This document shows, piece after piece, positions 1 to 5,778 of a stretch of DNA of 5,778 nt; within the stretch, counting starts at the first letter, position 1; each line of letters begins with the position of its first letter. Source of the DNA: an uncultured Clostridia bacterium (GTDB lineage: Bacteria; Bacillota; Clostridia; TANB77; CAG-465). Location: the NCBI GenBank assembly GCA_947628575.1, contig CANRAK010000077.1:1-5778 (forward strand). Reading direction: 5' to 3'. The notes beneath the pieces were generated by a model. That model was not told where the DNA came from and made no database searches. It was given only the letters and a program-made list of their open reading frames with translations. The position numbers and the translations under genes were made by a program.

Positions 1-47
1 ATATCTTTTTTTGTCATATAATATTTCTCCATTCTTTAATTTTATCA

Positions 48-97
48 TAGGGGGTGACATTTCTGAAAAAAATTTTTATTCTCTATGGGGTGACATT
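48..97. repeat. Direct repeat pair, TA-N-GGGGTGACATT, possible transposon-end relic
   Basis: Two copies of GGGGTGACATT lie at 51-61 and 87-97, and the match extends upstream as TA plus one variable base (48-61 and 84-97, 13 of 14 identical). The copies are 36 bp apart in the same orientation, separated by A/T-rich DNA. G-runs of this kind are rare in this AT-rich window, so the pair stands out. Multiple short direct repeats are typical of transposase binding sites at the ends of IS21-like and other Mu-type DDE elements, and the motif resembles such ends as I remember them. That is an inference: no transposase or target duplication is visible. A regulator binding upstream of the rpoZ promoter is an alternative. 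Confidence 0.45.
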
Positions 98-131
98 ATC
101 ACATATTAATCACATTAGTGGTATATACGTA

Positions 132-160
132 TTTACAAATCTTGAAAAATATTATATAAT
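132..160 (+). promoter_or_regulatory. Sigma-A type promoter of the rpoZ-kinase operon
   Basis: A -35 box TTTACA (132-137, 5 of 6 to consensus) is separated by exactly 17 bp from a perfect -10 box TATAAT (155-160). Transcription would start near 167, giving a leader of about 27 nt with the ribosome binding site AAAGGGGGA at 176-184. This shows that rpoZ does not depend on read-through from an upstream gene, although read-through cannot be excluded. Confidence 0.8.
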
Positions 161-193
161 ATATGTTATAGTTTTAAAGGGGGAATAATAATA

Positions 194-523
194 ATGTTAT
201 CAAAACCAAACGTAAAAGAAATTATGCCTAAAGTTGGAAATAGATATCAATCTGTTTTAGCAATAGCAAAAAGAGCTAGACAAATAGAAGCTGATAGAGT
301 TAAAAAAAGAATTGAATATAAGGAAAAAGAAAAAGAAGCTAGAGAAGAATATCATGAAGATATAACAGATGCAGTAGAAATTGCATCTAAAGAAATTGCT
401 GATGGAAAGGTGTACATAAAAATAGATGGAGAATATAGTATTACACCAGAATCAGAAATGGAAAGAGAATTAAAAGAAATACAGGAAGAAGTTGAAAATG
501 TAAAAAAAGAAATCAAGGGGTAA
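194..523 (+). CDS. rpoZ: DNA-directed RNA polymerase subunit omega
   Basis: This is the small omega subunit, which binds the beta' subunit and helps RNA polymerase assemble and stay stable. The 109-residue protein has the family layout: a short N-terminal segment, the conserved core with KVGNRY (13-18) and AIAKRARQI (23-31), then a second conserved helix with VEIASKEIADGKV (61-73). Between them lies a very charged Lys/Glu/Arg stretch (about 33-56), where other omegas carry a variable linker. A second charged, probably helical tail (86-109) follows. The ATG at 194 is preceded by AAAGGGGGA at good spacing and fits the usual omega N-terminus. It heads a two-gene operon and has its own promoter. 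gmk, its frequent upstream neighbour in Firmicutes, is not in the 193 bases before it. Assignment rests on the two conserved blocks; sequence similarity elsewhere is low, as usual for omega. Confidence 0.9.
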   Translation: MLSKPNVKEIMPKVGNRYQSVLAIAKRARQIEADRVKKRIEYKEKEKEAREEYHEDITDAVEIASKEIADGKVYIKIDGEYSITPESEMERELKEIQEEVENVKKEIKG

Positions 524-528
524 ATTTT

Positions 529-1092
529 ATGAATATACATATTATAACTATGACAGGAGATATAGCTAGTGGTAAAGGTACAGTTGCATCTCTATTAAAA
601 CAAGAGTTGGGATATGAAATTTATAAAAATGGTGAATATGTAAGAAAACTTGCAAAAGAAATGAATATGTCAATTGTAGAATTTCAGAAAGTATTAAATG
701 CTAATGAAGAAATTGACAGAAAAATAGAAAAGAGTGCATCTATATATGCAGCTGAGCATGATAATTTAATTATAGATGCTAGACTTGGTTTTTATGCAGT
801 TCCTCATTCATTTAAGGTATATTTGAGAGTAGATCTAGAAGAATCTGCTAAAAGAGCATATAATGATTCGTTAAGAAAAGATACGGAAAAATACGAATCA
901 ATAGAAGCTGCTATGAACGATATAAAATATAGGTTTGAACAAGAAAATATGAGATATTTAAAGACATATGGTGTAAAGCGAGATGATATGTCAAATTATG
1001 ATTTGGTTATAGATACTACAAATAAAACACCTGAGGAAGTAGCTAAAATTATCTTAGATGAATATAAAAAATGGTTAAAAGATAAAGAATAA
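529..1092 (+). CDS. Cytidylate kinase-like P-loop nucleoside monophosphate kinase (archaeal-type)
   Basis: This is a predicted cytoplasmic kinase that moves the gamma-phosphate of ATP to CMP/dCMP or a related nucleotide. The 187-residue protein opens with a beta strand and P-loop GDIASGKGT (10-18, K16). The substrate-binding region follows, with KNGEYVRKLAKEMNMS (33-48). Next come IIDARLG (81-87), which matches the E/D-x-R-L-x-G motif of archaeal-type CMP kinases, and KVYLRVDLEESAKRA (96-110). A lid region has R135 and R142 in the pattern RFEQENMRYLKTYG. The C-terminal strand YDLVIDT (157-163) precedes TPEEVAKIIL, a hallmark of the family. The layout fits the short archaeal-type enzymes better than the longer bacterial Cmk. 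It starts 5 bp after the rpoZ stop with AAGGGG (515-520) as ribosome binding site, so the two genes are co-transcribed, and a terminator follows. The true substrate is unproven, and it could serve as another NMP kinase. Confidence 0.8.
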   Translation: MNIHIITMTGDIASGKGTVASLLKQELGYEIYKNGEYVRKLAKEMNMSIVEFQKVLNANEEIDRKIEKSASIYAAEHDNLIIDARLGFYAVPHSFKVYLRVDLEESAKRAYNDSLRKDTEKYESIEAAMNDIKYRFEQENMRYLKTYGVKRDDMSNYDLVIDTTNKTPEEVAKIILDEYKKWLKDKE

Positions 1093-1109
1093 AATATAAG
1101 ATTTATATA

Positions 1110-1141
1110 AGCAGATATAACAATGTTATACCTGCTTTTTT
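1110..1141 (+). terminator. Intrinsic terminator of the rpoZ-kinase operon
   Basis: The hairpin pairs AGCAG (1110-1114) with CTGCT (1132-1136) and TATAAC (1116-1121) with GTTATA (1125-1130), with one A-C mismatch in the stem and the loop AAT. A run of six T follows (1136-1141). It lies 18 bp after the kinase stop codon. The ATG at 1123 sits in its loop, which argues strongly against that ATG as the priA start. Confidence 0.9.
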
Positions 1142-1188
1142 CGTTATATTTTCGTGCTTTTTCTATACTAAATTTATATTTCCTTTTC

Positions 1189-1217
1189 TTGACTATAAAA
1201 TATAACTACTATATAAT
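1189..1217 (+). promoter_or_regulatory. Sigma-A type promoter of priA
   Basis: TTGACT (1189-1194, 5 of 6 to consensus) and a perfect TATAAT (1212-1217) are separated by exactly 17 bp. Transcription should start about 7 bases after the -10 box, near 1224. That leaves a leader of only about 10 nt before the ATG at 1234, beginning almost exactly with the ribosome binding site GAGGTG (1224-1229). The region 1142-1233 holds nothing else that I can see. Confidence 0.8.
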
Positions 1218-1233
1218 ATTAATGAGGTGCGAT

Positions 1234-3477
1234 ATGATAGCAAAAATATTAATAAATACATCTGTAAATAGCCTAAATAAAGTATATGATTACTTAGTAC
1301 CCAAGTCTTTAGAAAATGATGCTGAAATAGGCAAAAGAGTACAAGTAAGCTTTGGAAGAGGTAAAAACTTAGAAGAAGGAATAATAGTAAAACTAGAAGA
1401 AGATATAGAAAATCCAAAATATAAATTAAAAGAAATAACTGCTATATTAGATGATGTATCATATATAAATCCAAATAGATTAAAATTAGCAAAGTATATA
1501 GCATACATATATTTTTGTAACGTATATGATGCCTTAAAACTAATGTTGCCACCTGGTACAAAATCTAAAAATAGTAGTAAGAGTTTAGATACTAAAAAAG
1601 ATAGTGTTGTATCACTTGCAAAAAGTAGTGATGAAATAATGCAAGATATAGAAACAAATGTAATTAAGAGTGCAAAGCAAATACAGTTATTATCTTTTTT
1701 AATGTATAATGATTATGTTTTAATAAATGATATAATTGAAGGCTTATCTATTTCTAGAAGTGTAATAAATACAGCACAAAAAAATGGATATATAAAAATA
1801 GATAAAGTAGAAAAAGAAGTAGATTTTTTAAAAGACTTAGAAGTAGAAAAGTCTTATCCACTTGAGCCTACTGATGAGCAAAAAGTAGTAATAGATGGAA
1901 TAAGCAAGCATATTTATGATGAAGAATATAAGCAATGCTTAATTCATGGAGTAACAGGTAGTGGAAAAACAGAAGTATATTTACAGTTAATAGATAGAGT
2001 ATTAACTCAAGGTAGAAAAGCAATTGTTTTAGTTCCTGAAATATCACTTACTTACCAGACTGTAGAGCGTTTTGTAGCTAGATTTGGAAATGATGTTGCT
2101 ATATTACATAGTAAGATGACAATATCTAAAAGAAAAGAAGAATATAAAAGAATAAAATCGGGAAAAGTAAATATAGTAATTGGTGCACGTTCAGCTATAT
2201 TTGCACCAATAGATAATGTTGGGCTAATTATTATAGATGAAGAGCATGATACAAGTTACTATTCACAGACAAAGCCTAAATATTCAACTAAAGATATTGC
2301 AGCATATATTTGTAAAGAGGCTAATGCTGTATTAGTATTAGGAAGTGCTACTCCAGAAATTAGTACATATAATAAAGTAATTAATGGAACAGTTGAGCTT
2401 TATGAGATGAAAAATAGAGCTGCAAATGCAAAGCTCCCTGAAATAGAAATAGTAGACTTAAAGATGGATAAAGTAATGGGTAATACATCTAATATATCTA
2501 TTAGACTAAAAGAAGCAATACTAGATAATATAAAAAATAAAGAGCAAACAATGCTATTTTTAAATAAAAGGGGATATAACTCATATCTTACATGTAAGCA
2601 ATGTGGCTATGTATTTAATTGTCCTAACTGTGATGTCGCAATGACATACCATAAGACTAATAATTTACTTTTGTGTCATTATTGTTCACATGTAGAAAAA
2701 AATGTACATATTTGCCCAAAATGTGGCTCTGAGGAGATATCTAGTTATAACTTAGGTACAGAAAAGTTAGAAGAAGAATTAAGAGAATTATATCCACAAA
2801 TATCTATACTTAGAATGGATGCAGATACAACTGTAGCAAGAGATTCACAGCAAAAAATACTAGATGAATTTAAAAATGGAAATGCAGATGTACTAATAGG
2901 TACTCAGATGATAAGTAAAGGACACGATATGCCAAATGTAACTCTAGTTGGAATTATTGGTACTGATGCACTTTTAGCTATGAATGATTTTTCATCTTCT
3001 GAAAGAGCATTTTCAAATATATATCAAGTATCTGGTAGAGCTGGAAGAAGTACAAAGCCTGGAAAAGTCTTAATACAGACAAGTGATACTGAAAATTACA
3101 TTATAGAGGCAGTAAAAAACAATAGCTACAAAGATTTTTTTGAAAAAGAAATTGAGTATAGAAAAACATTTGGATATCCACCATTTATAGATATATTATT
3201 ATTTGAGATAAGTGGTGCTAATTTGCAAGATGTAAAATTAGATGCTGAAAAATTATATAATATATTAAATTATGGTAATAAAAATGAATATAGAGTATTT
3301 TCGCCTAAATCCCCATATATACAAAAACTAAATAATAGATTTAGAATTAATGTTATGGTAAAGGCAAGGCTTAATACAAAAATATATAGTGATGTATATA
3401 GTAAGATAAAAGAATATAATACAAAAAAGAAAAAGAATACAAATCTTTCTATCACTAGAAACCCAATATTTATATAG
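1234..3477 (+). CDS. priA: Primosomal protein N' (replication restart helicase PriA)
   Basis: PriA is a 3'-to-5' superfamily 2 DNA helicase that recognises stalled forks and D-loops and reloads the replicative helicase. From the ATG at 1234 the protein has 747 residues, close to the family norm. In order: a 3'-DNA-binding domain (about 1-105, with YDYLVP and GKRVQVSFG), a winged-helix region (about 110-200), helicase lobe 1 with Walker A GVTGSGKT (239-246) and Walker B DEEH (335-338), and LGSATPE. Helicase lobe 2 carries an embedded zinc module with all eight cysteines (454, 457, 463, 466, 481, 484, 494, 497), then GTQMISKGHD (556-565) and QVSGRAGR (598-605). A C-terminal domain ends the protein. 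No catalytic motif is missing. The frame is open back to ATG 1123, but that would add 37 hydrophobic residues and begin inside a terminator. GAGGTG at 1224-1229 supports 1234. An ATG at 1222 is possible but lacks a ribosome binding site. Confidence 0.97.
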   Translation: MIAKILINTSVNSLNKVYDYLVPKSLENDAEIGKRVQVSFGRGKNLEEGIIVKLEEDIENPKYKLKEITAILDDVSYINPNRLKLAKYIAYIYFCNVYDALKLMLPPGTKSKNSSKSLDTKKDSVVSLAKSSDEIMQDIETNVIKSAKQIQLLSFLMYNDYVLINDIIEGLSISRSVINTAQKNGYIKIDKVEKEVDFLKDLEVEKSYPLEPTDEQKVVIDGISKHIYDEEYKQCLIHGVTGSGKTEVYLQLIDRVLTQGRKAIVLVPEISLTYQTVERFVARFGNDVAILHSKMTISKRKEEYKRIKSGKVNIVIGARSAIFAPIDNVGLIIIDEEHDTSYYSQTKPKYSTKDIAAYICKEANAVLVLGSATPEISTYNKVINGTVELYEMKNRAANAKLPEIEIVDLKMDKVMGNTSNISIRLKEAILDNIKNKEQTMLFLNKRGYNSYLTCKQCGYVFNCPNCDVAMTYHKTNNLLLCHYCSHVEKNVHICPKCGSEEISSYNLGTEKLEEELRELYPQISILRMDADTTVARDSQQKILDEFKNGNADVLIGTQMISKGHDMPNVTLVGIIGTDALLAMNDFSSSERAFSNIYQVSGRAGRSTKPGKVLIQTSDTENYIIEAVKNNSYKDFFEKEIEYRKTFGYPPFIDILLFEISGANLQDVKLDAEKLYNILNYGNKNEYRVFSPKSPYIQKLNNRFRINVMVKARLNTKIYSDVYSKIKEYNTKKKKNTNLSITRNPIFI

Positions 3478-3483
3478 TTAAAC

Positions 3484-3512
3484 TTGAAAAAAGTTTTATT
3501 ATATAATATTAT
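3484..3512 (+). promoter_or_regulatory. Probable promoter of the beta-CASP hydrolase gene
   Basis: TTGAAA (3484-3489, 5 of 6) and TATTAT (3507-3512, 5 of 6) are separated by 17 bp, starting 7 bp after the priA stop. The start of transcription would be near 3519, leaving a leader of about 25 nt with GAAAGG (3527-3532). A better-looking TATAAT at 3502-3507 has no good -35 box at the right distance. No terminator follows priA, so read-through from priA is also expected. Confidence 0.55.
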
Positions 3513-3543
3513 TAATATGTTAATGCGAAAGGTTGATGAAAAT

Positions 3544-5157
3544 ATGAATATAACATTTTATGGAGCCGCACAAGGCGTTACAGGCTCATGTCATATGGTA
3601 GAAGTAAATAACCATAAATTTTTAATAGATTGTGGGCTATTTCAAGGTAGTTTGACAGACCAAATGCTAAACTATGAAGATTTTCCATTTAATATAGACG
3701 AAGTAGAATTTGTTATTCTAACACATGCACATATAGATCATAGTGGAAGAATACCAAAACTATATAAAGCAGGGTATAAAAATCCTATATATTGTACTAA
3801 TGCTACAAGAGAGCTTTGTAAGATAATGCTACCAGATAGTGGTCATATACAAGAAAAAGAAATTGAGTGGGTAAATAGAAAAAGAATGCGTGCTGGTAAA
3901 CAACCAAACGACCCTATATATACTCAACAAGATGGAATTGATTGTATAGAAATATTAAAAGGAATAGATTATGATACAAAAATAAAGATAAGTGATGATA
4001 TATCATTTATACTAAAAGATGCAGGTCATATGCTAGGCTCTTCAATAGTGGAATTGTACATAAAAGAAGATGGAAAAGAAAAGAAGTTAGTATTTACAGG
4101 TGACTTAGGAAATACTAACTTACCAATAATAAATGACCCTGTATTTATAGATTCTGCAGATATATTAGTTACAGAGTCTACTTATGGTGATAGATTACAT
4201 AGCAGTATTAGTGATCAATCAGCTAAGTTTATAAATATAATAATTGAAACAATAAATAGAGGTGGTAACGTTATAATTCCATCCTTTGCTGTTGGTAGAA
4301 CACAAGAAATACTATATGAATTAAATAAATATTTAGCAGATGAAACTATTAAAGAGCAATTAAGTAAAGTGCCTGTATATGTAGATAGCCCACTTGCTGT
4401 AAATGCAACTAAAATATTTGAAACACAACACAAATATTATGACAGTGAAGCACTAGCTTACTTATTAAAAGGTGATGACCCATTAGTTTTTGATAATCTA
4501 CATTTTGTAGAAACTTCAGAAGATTCACAAGCACTTAATACAGATATGACACCTAAAATAATTATCTCTGCAAGTGGTATGTGCGAAGTTGGTAGAATTA
4601 AGCACCATTTAAAGCACAACCTATATAGACCAGAATGCACAGTACTTTTTGTAGGATATCAAGCAGAAGGAACTCTAGGTAAGAAAATACTTAGTGGAGA
4701 AAAACTTGTAAAAATATTTGGAGAAGAAATTGCTGTAAAAGCAGATATAAAATATTTAGATGCTTTCTCAGGTCATGCAGATAGAGATGGTCTACTTGGC
4801 TGGATAGGTGCAATGAAGAAAAAGCCAGAGCAAATATTTATAGTACATGGTGAAAAAGATGCACAAAGAGTATTAAAAGAATATATTGAGCAAGGATTTA
4901 AAATACCATGTATAATACCTGCATATCAAGAGCAATATGATGAAACAGGTAAACTATTATCTGATGGTAAGAATTCATATAAAGCTACTAGATTTAACAT
5001 ATTAGAACTTATGGCATCATTAAAAGAAGAAGTAGATAGTATGACAAATAACGTAAAGAGAAACTTAAAAAGTGATGTTAAAGCTGACTACTTACAAGCT
5101 GTGGTAGGTAAACTAAAAGAAGTACAAGATGCTATAGATGCAGTAAATAACGAATAA
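3544..5157 (+). CDS. MBL-fold metallo-hydrolase with beta-CASP and RNA-specificity domains (predicted ribonuclease)
   Basis: This is a predicted zinc-dependent RNA nuclease of the CPSF73/YSH1-like branch, cytoplasmic with no signal peptide. From the ATG at 3544 it has 537 residues. The metallo-beta-lactamase motifs are complete: HAHIDH (61-66), H162 in GHMLGS, and D187 in GDLG. The beta-CASP region has E211 in TESTYGD (motif A), SFAVGRTQE (247-255), SASGM (342-346) followed by H354 (motif B), and H411 in SGHAD (motif C). VHGE (434-437) lies in the C-terminal RMMBL region. All metal and phosphate ligands expected for an active enzyme are there. Residues from about 460 form a mostly helical, charged extension. 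The frame is open back to TTG 3484, but the family N-terminus begins at MNITFYGAAQGVTGS, and the TTG looks like a -35 box. GAAAGG (3527-3532) lies rather far upstream. ATG 3517 and 3523 are less likely starts. Substrate RNAs cannot be told from sequence. Confidence 0.93.
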   Translation: MNITFYGAAQGVTGSCHMVEVNNHKFLIDCGLFQGSLTDQMLNYEDFPFNIDEVEFVILTHAHIDHSGRIPKLYKAGYKNPIYCTNATRELCKIMLPDSGHIQEKEIEWVNRKRMRAGKQPNDPIYTQQDGIDCIEILKGIDYDTKIKISDDISFILKDAGHMLGSSIVELYIKEDGKEKKLVFTGDLGNTNLPIINDPVFIDSADILVTESTYGDRLHSSISDQSAKFINIIIETINRGGNVIIPSFAVGRTQEILYELNKYLADETIKEQLSKVPVYVDSPLAVNATKIFETQHKYYDSEALAYLLKGDDPLVFDNLHFVETSEDSQALNTDMTPKIIISASGMCEVGRIKHHLKHNLYRPECTVLFVGYQAEGTLGKKILSGEKLVKIFGEEIAVKADIKYLDAFSGHADRDGLLGWIGAMKKKPEQIFIVHGEKDAQRVLKEYIEQGFKIPCIIPAYQEQYDETGKLLSDGKNSYKATRFNILELMASLKEEVDSMTNNVKRNLKSDVKADYLQAVVGKLKEVQDAIDAVNNE

Positions 5158-5167
5158 AACTAAAATT

Positions 5168-5205
5168 AATAACTAACACATTAAATGTAATATGTGTTAG
5201 TTATT
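5168..5205 (+). terminator. Intrinsic terminator after the beta-CASP gene
   Basis: A perfect 14-bp inverted repeat pairs AATAACTAACACAT (5168-5181) with ATGTGTTAGTTATT (5192-5205) around a 10-base loop. The T-rich tail runs to 5210. It starts 10 bp after the stop codon at 5157. The stem is AT-rich but long, which is typical for a low-GC genome. It separates the beta-CASP gene from the membrane-protein gene downstream. Confidence 0.88.
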
Positions 5206-5222
5206 TTTATATATTTACTTAA

Positions 5223-5228
5223 TATAAT
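5223..5228 (+). promoter_or_regulatory. Candidate -10 box upstream of the membrane-protein gene
   Basis: A perfect TATAAT lies 16 bases before the ATG at 5245, after the terminator, so a promoter is expected here. No convincing -35 box is found 16-18 bp upstream, because that stretch is the terminator stem end and T-run. In so AT-rich a region the hexamer may be chance. If real, the leader would be only about 10 nt, beginning at the ribosome binding site, as for priA. Confidence 0.3.
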
Positions 5229-5244
5229 GTTATAGAGGGATATA

Positions 5245-5778
5245 ATGAAAAAAGTAAATATAATAAATTTTAATTTTGATTTTAAAGTTAAAGTAGTACT
5301 TGCAATATGTACGGTAATATCTGTTATAATAATATCATTTTCCTTTTATATAATCTGTATAAATCATGGAGATAGTAGCATACTCCTTGAAAAAATATTA
5401 TCAGATATTAATGAGTTTTCAAGTATAACTAAGTATGAAGGAAGATATACTGTAACAGTAAATAGTAATAAGAATAGCAATACATATACTGTATGTGAGG
5501 ATGTAGATATAGAAAATGGAGAATATAATTATTGCATAAATGACATATTACATATAAATATATCTAAAAATGGCATAAATATATCTAAAGATGATATGAC
5601 ATATCAATATTTTACAGAATTTTCACAAGAAGAATACAAGAATTTTATATCATTTTCAAGTATTATAGATATAATTAACAAACTTAATAATTCTTCAATA
5701 AAAGGTAACATAAAAAAGATAGAAGAAAATGAAAATGTAACTTATATAATAAGCACAAAAAAGGATTATATATCACAA
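5245..5778 (+). CDS. Membrane-anchored protein of unknown function (3' end outside the window)
   Basis: An open frame of 178 codons runs from the ATG at 5245 to the window edge without a stop. AGAGGGA (5234-5240) is a good ribosome binding site. The first 16 residues hold several lysines and asparagines. One hydrophobic segment follows (about 17-39, KVVLAICTVISVIIISFSFY), with no lipobox or clear cleavage site, suggesting a single N-terminal anchor with the rest outside the membrane. The outer part is rich in Asn, Ser, Tyr and Ile, with alternating patterns (YEGRYTVTVNSN at 64-75, LHINISKNGINISK at 102-115) that suggest beta strands. Cysteines at 84 and 97 could form a disulfide. I do not recognise the family. 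The look is loosely like LolA-type or other beta-sheet extracellular domains of Clostridia, which is only an impression. It forms its own unit after the terminator. Confidence 0.8.
   Translation, partial: MKKVNIINFNFDFKVKVVLAICTVISVIIISFSFYIICINHGDSSILLEKILSDINEFSSITKYEGRYTVTVNSNKNSNTYTVCEDVDIENGEYNYCINDILHINISKNGINISKDDMTYQYFTEFSQEEYKNFISFSSIIDIINKLNNSSIKGNIKKIEENENVTYIISTKKDYISQ

Noticed and set aside
48..97. CRISPR array suggested by the 36-bp period of the repeats
   Set aside because: There are only two copies, the repeat core is 11-14 bp, and no further copies or cas genes are visible.
1..193. Riboswitch or T-box leader before rpoZ
   Set aside because: The predicted transcript leader is only about 27 nt, and no conserved stem set or terminator/antiterminator pair is seen.
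352..540. Reverse-strand open frame of 62 codons opposite rpoZ
   Set aside because: It is the complement of a recognised coding gene, has no ribosome binding site and gives a Ser/Ile-rich translation typical of antisense shadows.
1123..1233. N-terminal extension of priA starting at ATG 1123
   Set aside because: The ATG lies in the loop of a strong terminator, the 37 added residues are encoded by the promoter region, and PriA homologues begin near residue MIAKIL. GAGGTG marks the ATG at 1234.
1193..1508. Two overlapping reverse-strand open frames opposite the start of priA
   Set aside because: Both are antisense to well-conserved PriA domains, and their Leu/Phe/Ser-rich sequences follow from the A-rich codons of the plus strand.
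3270..3455. Reverse-strand open frame of 61 codons with a phenylalanine run, opposite the end of priA
   Set aside because: The hydrophobic run is the complement of the Lys-rich PriA tail, so it is not evidence of a membrane peptide.
3484..3543. TTG start at 3484 for the beta-CASP protein
   Set aside because: It has no ribosome binding site, and the TTG is better read as part of the -35 box TTGAAA. The family N-terminus starts at the ATG at 3544.
4215..4640. Two reverse-strand open frames opposite the beta-CASP gene
   Set aside because: They lie under the catalytic beta-CASP region, have no ribosome binding site and show no recognisable motif.

Overview
The window is AT-rich DNA with dense A/T-ending codons (AGA, ATA, TTA, AAA) and strong purine-rich Shine-Dalgarno sites. 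Its near-consensus sigma-A type promoters (TTGACA-17-TATAAT) and housekeeping genes are of Firmicute type. It most likely comes from a low-GC member of the Clostridia, possibly an uncultured gut lineage. The species cannot be read from the sequence. All recognised genes are on the plus strand and use the standard code.

Layout. Positions 1-193 are non-coding. They hold two direct copies of TA-N-GGGGTGACATT 36 bp apart, perhaps a relic transposon end, then a clear promoter and ribosome binding site. Next comes a two-gene operon: rpoZ (omega subunit of RNA polymerase, 194-523) and, 5 bp later, a small P-loop kinase of the archaeal-type cytidylate kinase family (529-1092). It is closed by a strong intrinsic terminator at 1110-1141. 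priA (replication-restart helicase) follows under its own promoter; its real start is 1234, not the upstream ATG at 1123. A metallo-beta-lactamase/beta-CASP RNA nuclease-like protein (real start 3544) follows, with a likely promoter just after priA and a perfect 14-bp hairpin terminator at 5168-5205. The window ends inside a membrane-anchored protein of unknown function (from 5245).

How the genes relate. The set is core information processing: transcription (omega), nucleotide supply (NMP kinase), replication restart (PriA) and RNA processing or decay (beta-CASP nuclease). In many Firmicutes rpoZ and priA sit in a cluster of the order gmk-rpoZ-coaBC-priA-def-fmt. Here the cluster is rearranged: no coaBC lies between rpoZ and priA, a CMP-kinase-like gene takes that place, and no def or fmt follows priA. 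Terminators and promoters cut the window into at least three transcription units.

I see no defence system, CRISPR array, RNA gene or complete mobile element. The least ordinary items are the 5' repeat pair, the rpoZ-kinase pairing, the nearly leaderless priA promoter and the unrecognised membrane protein at the 3' edge.
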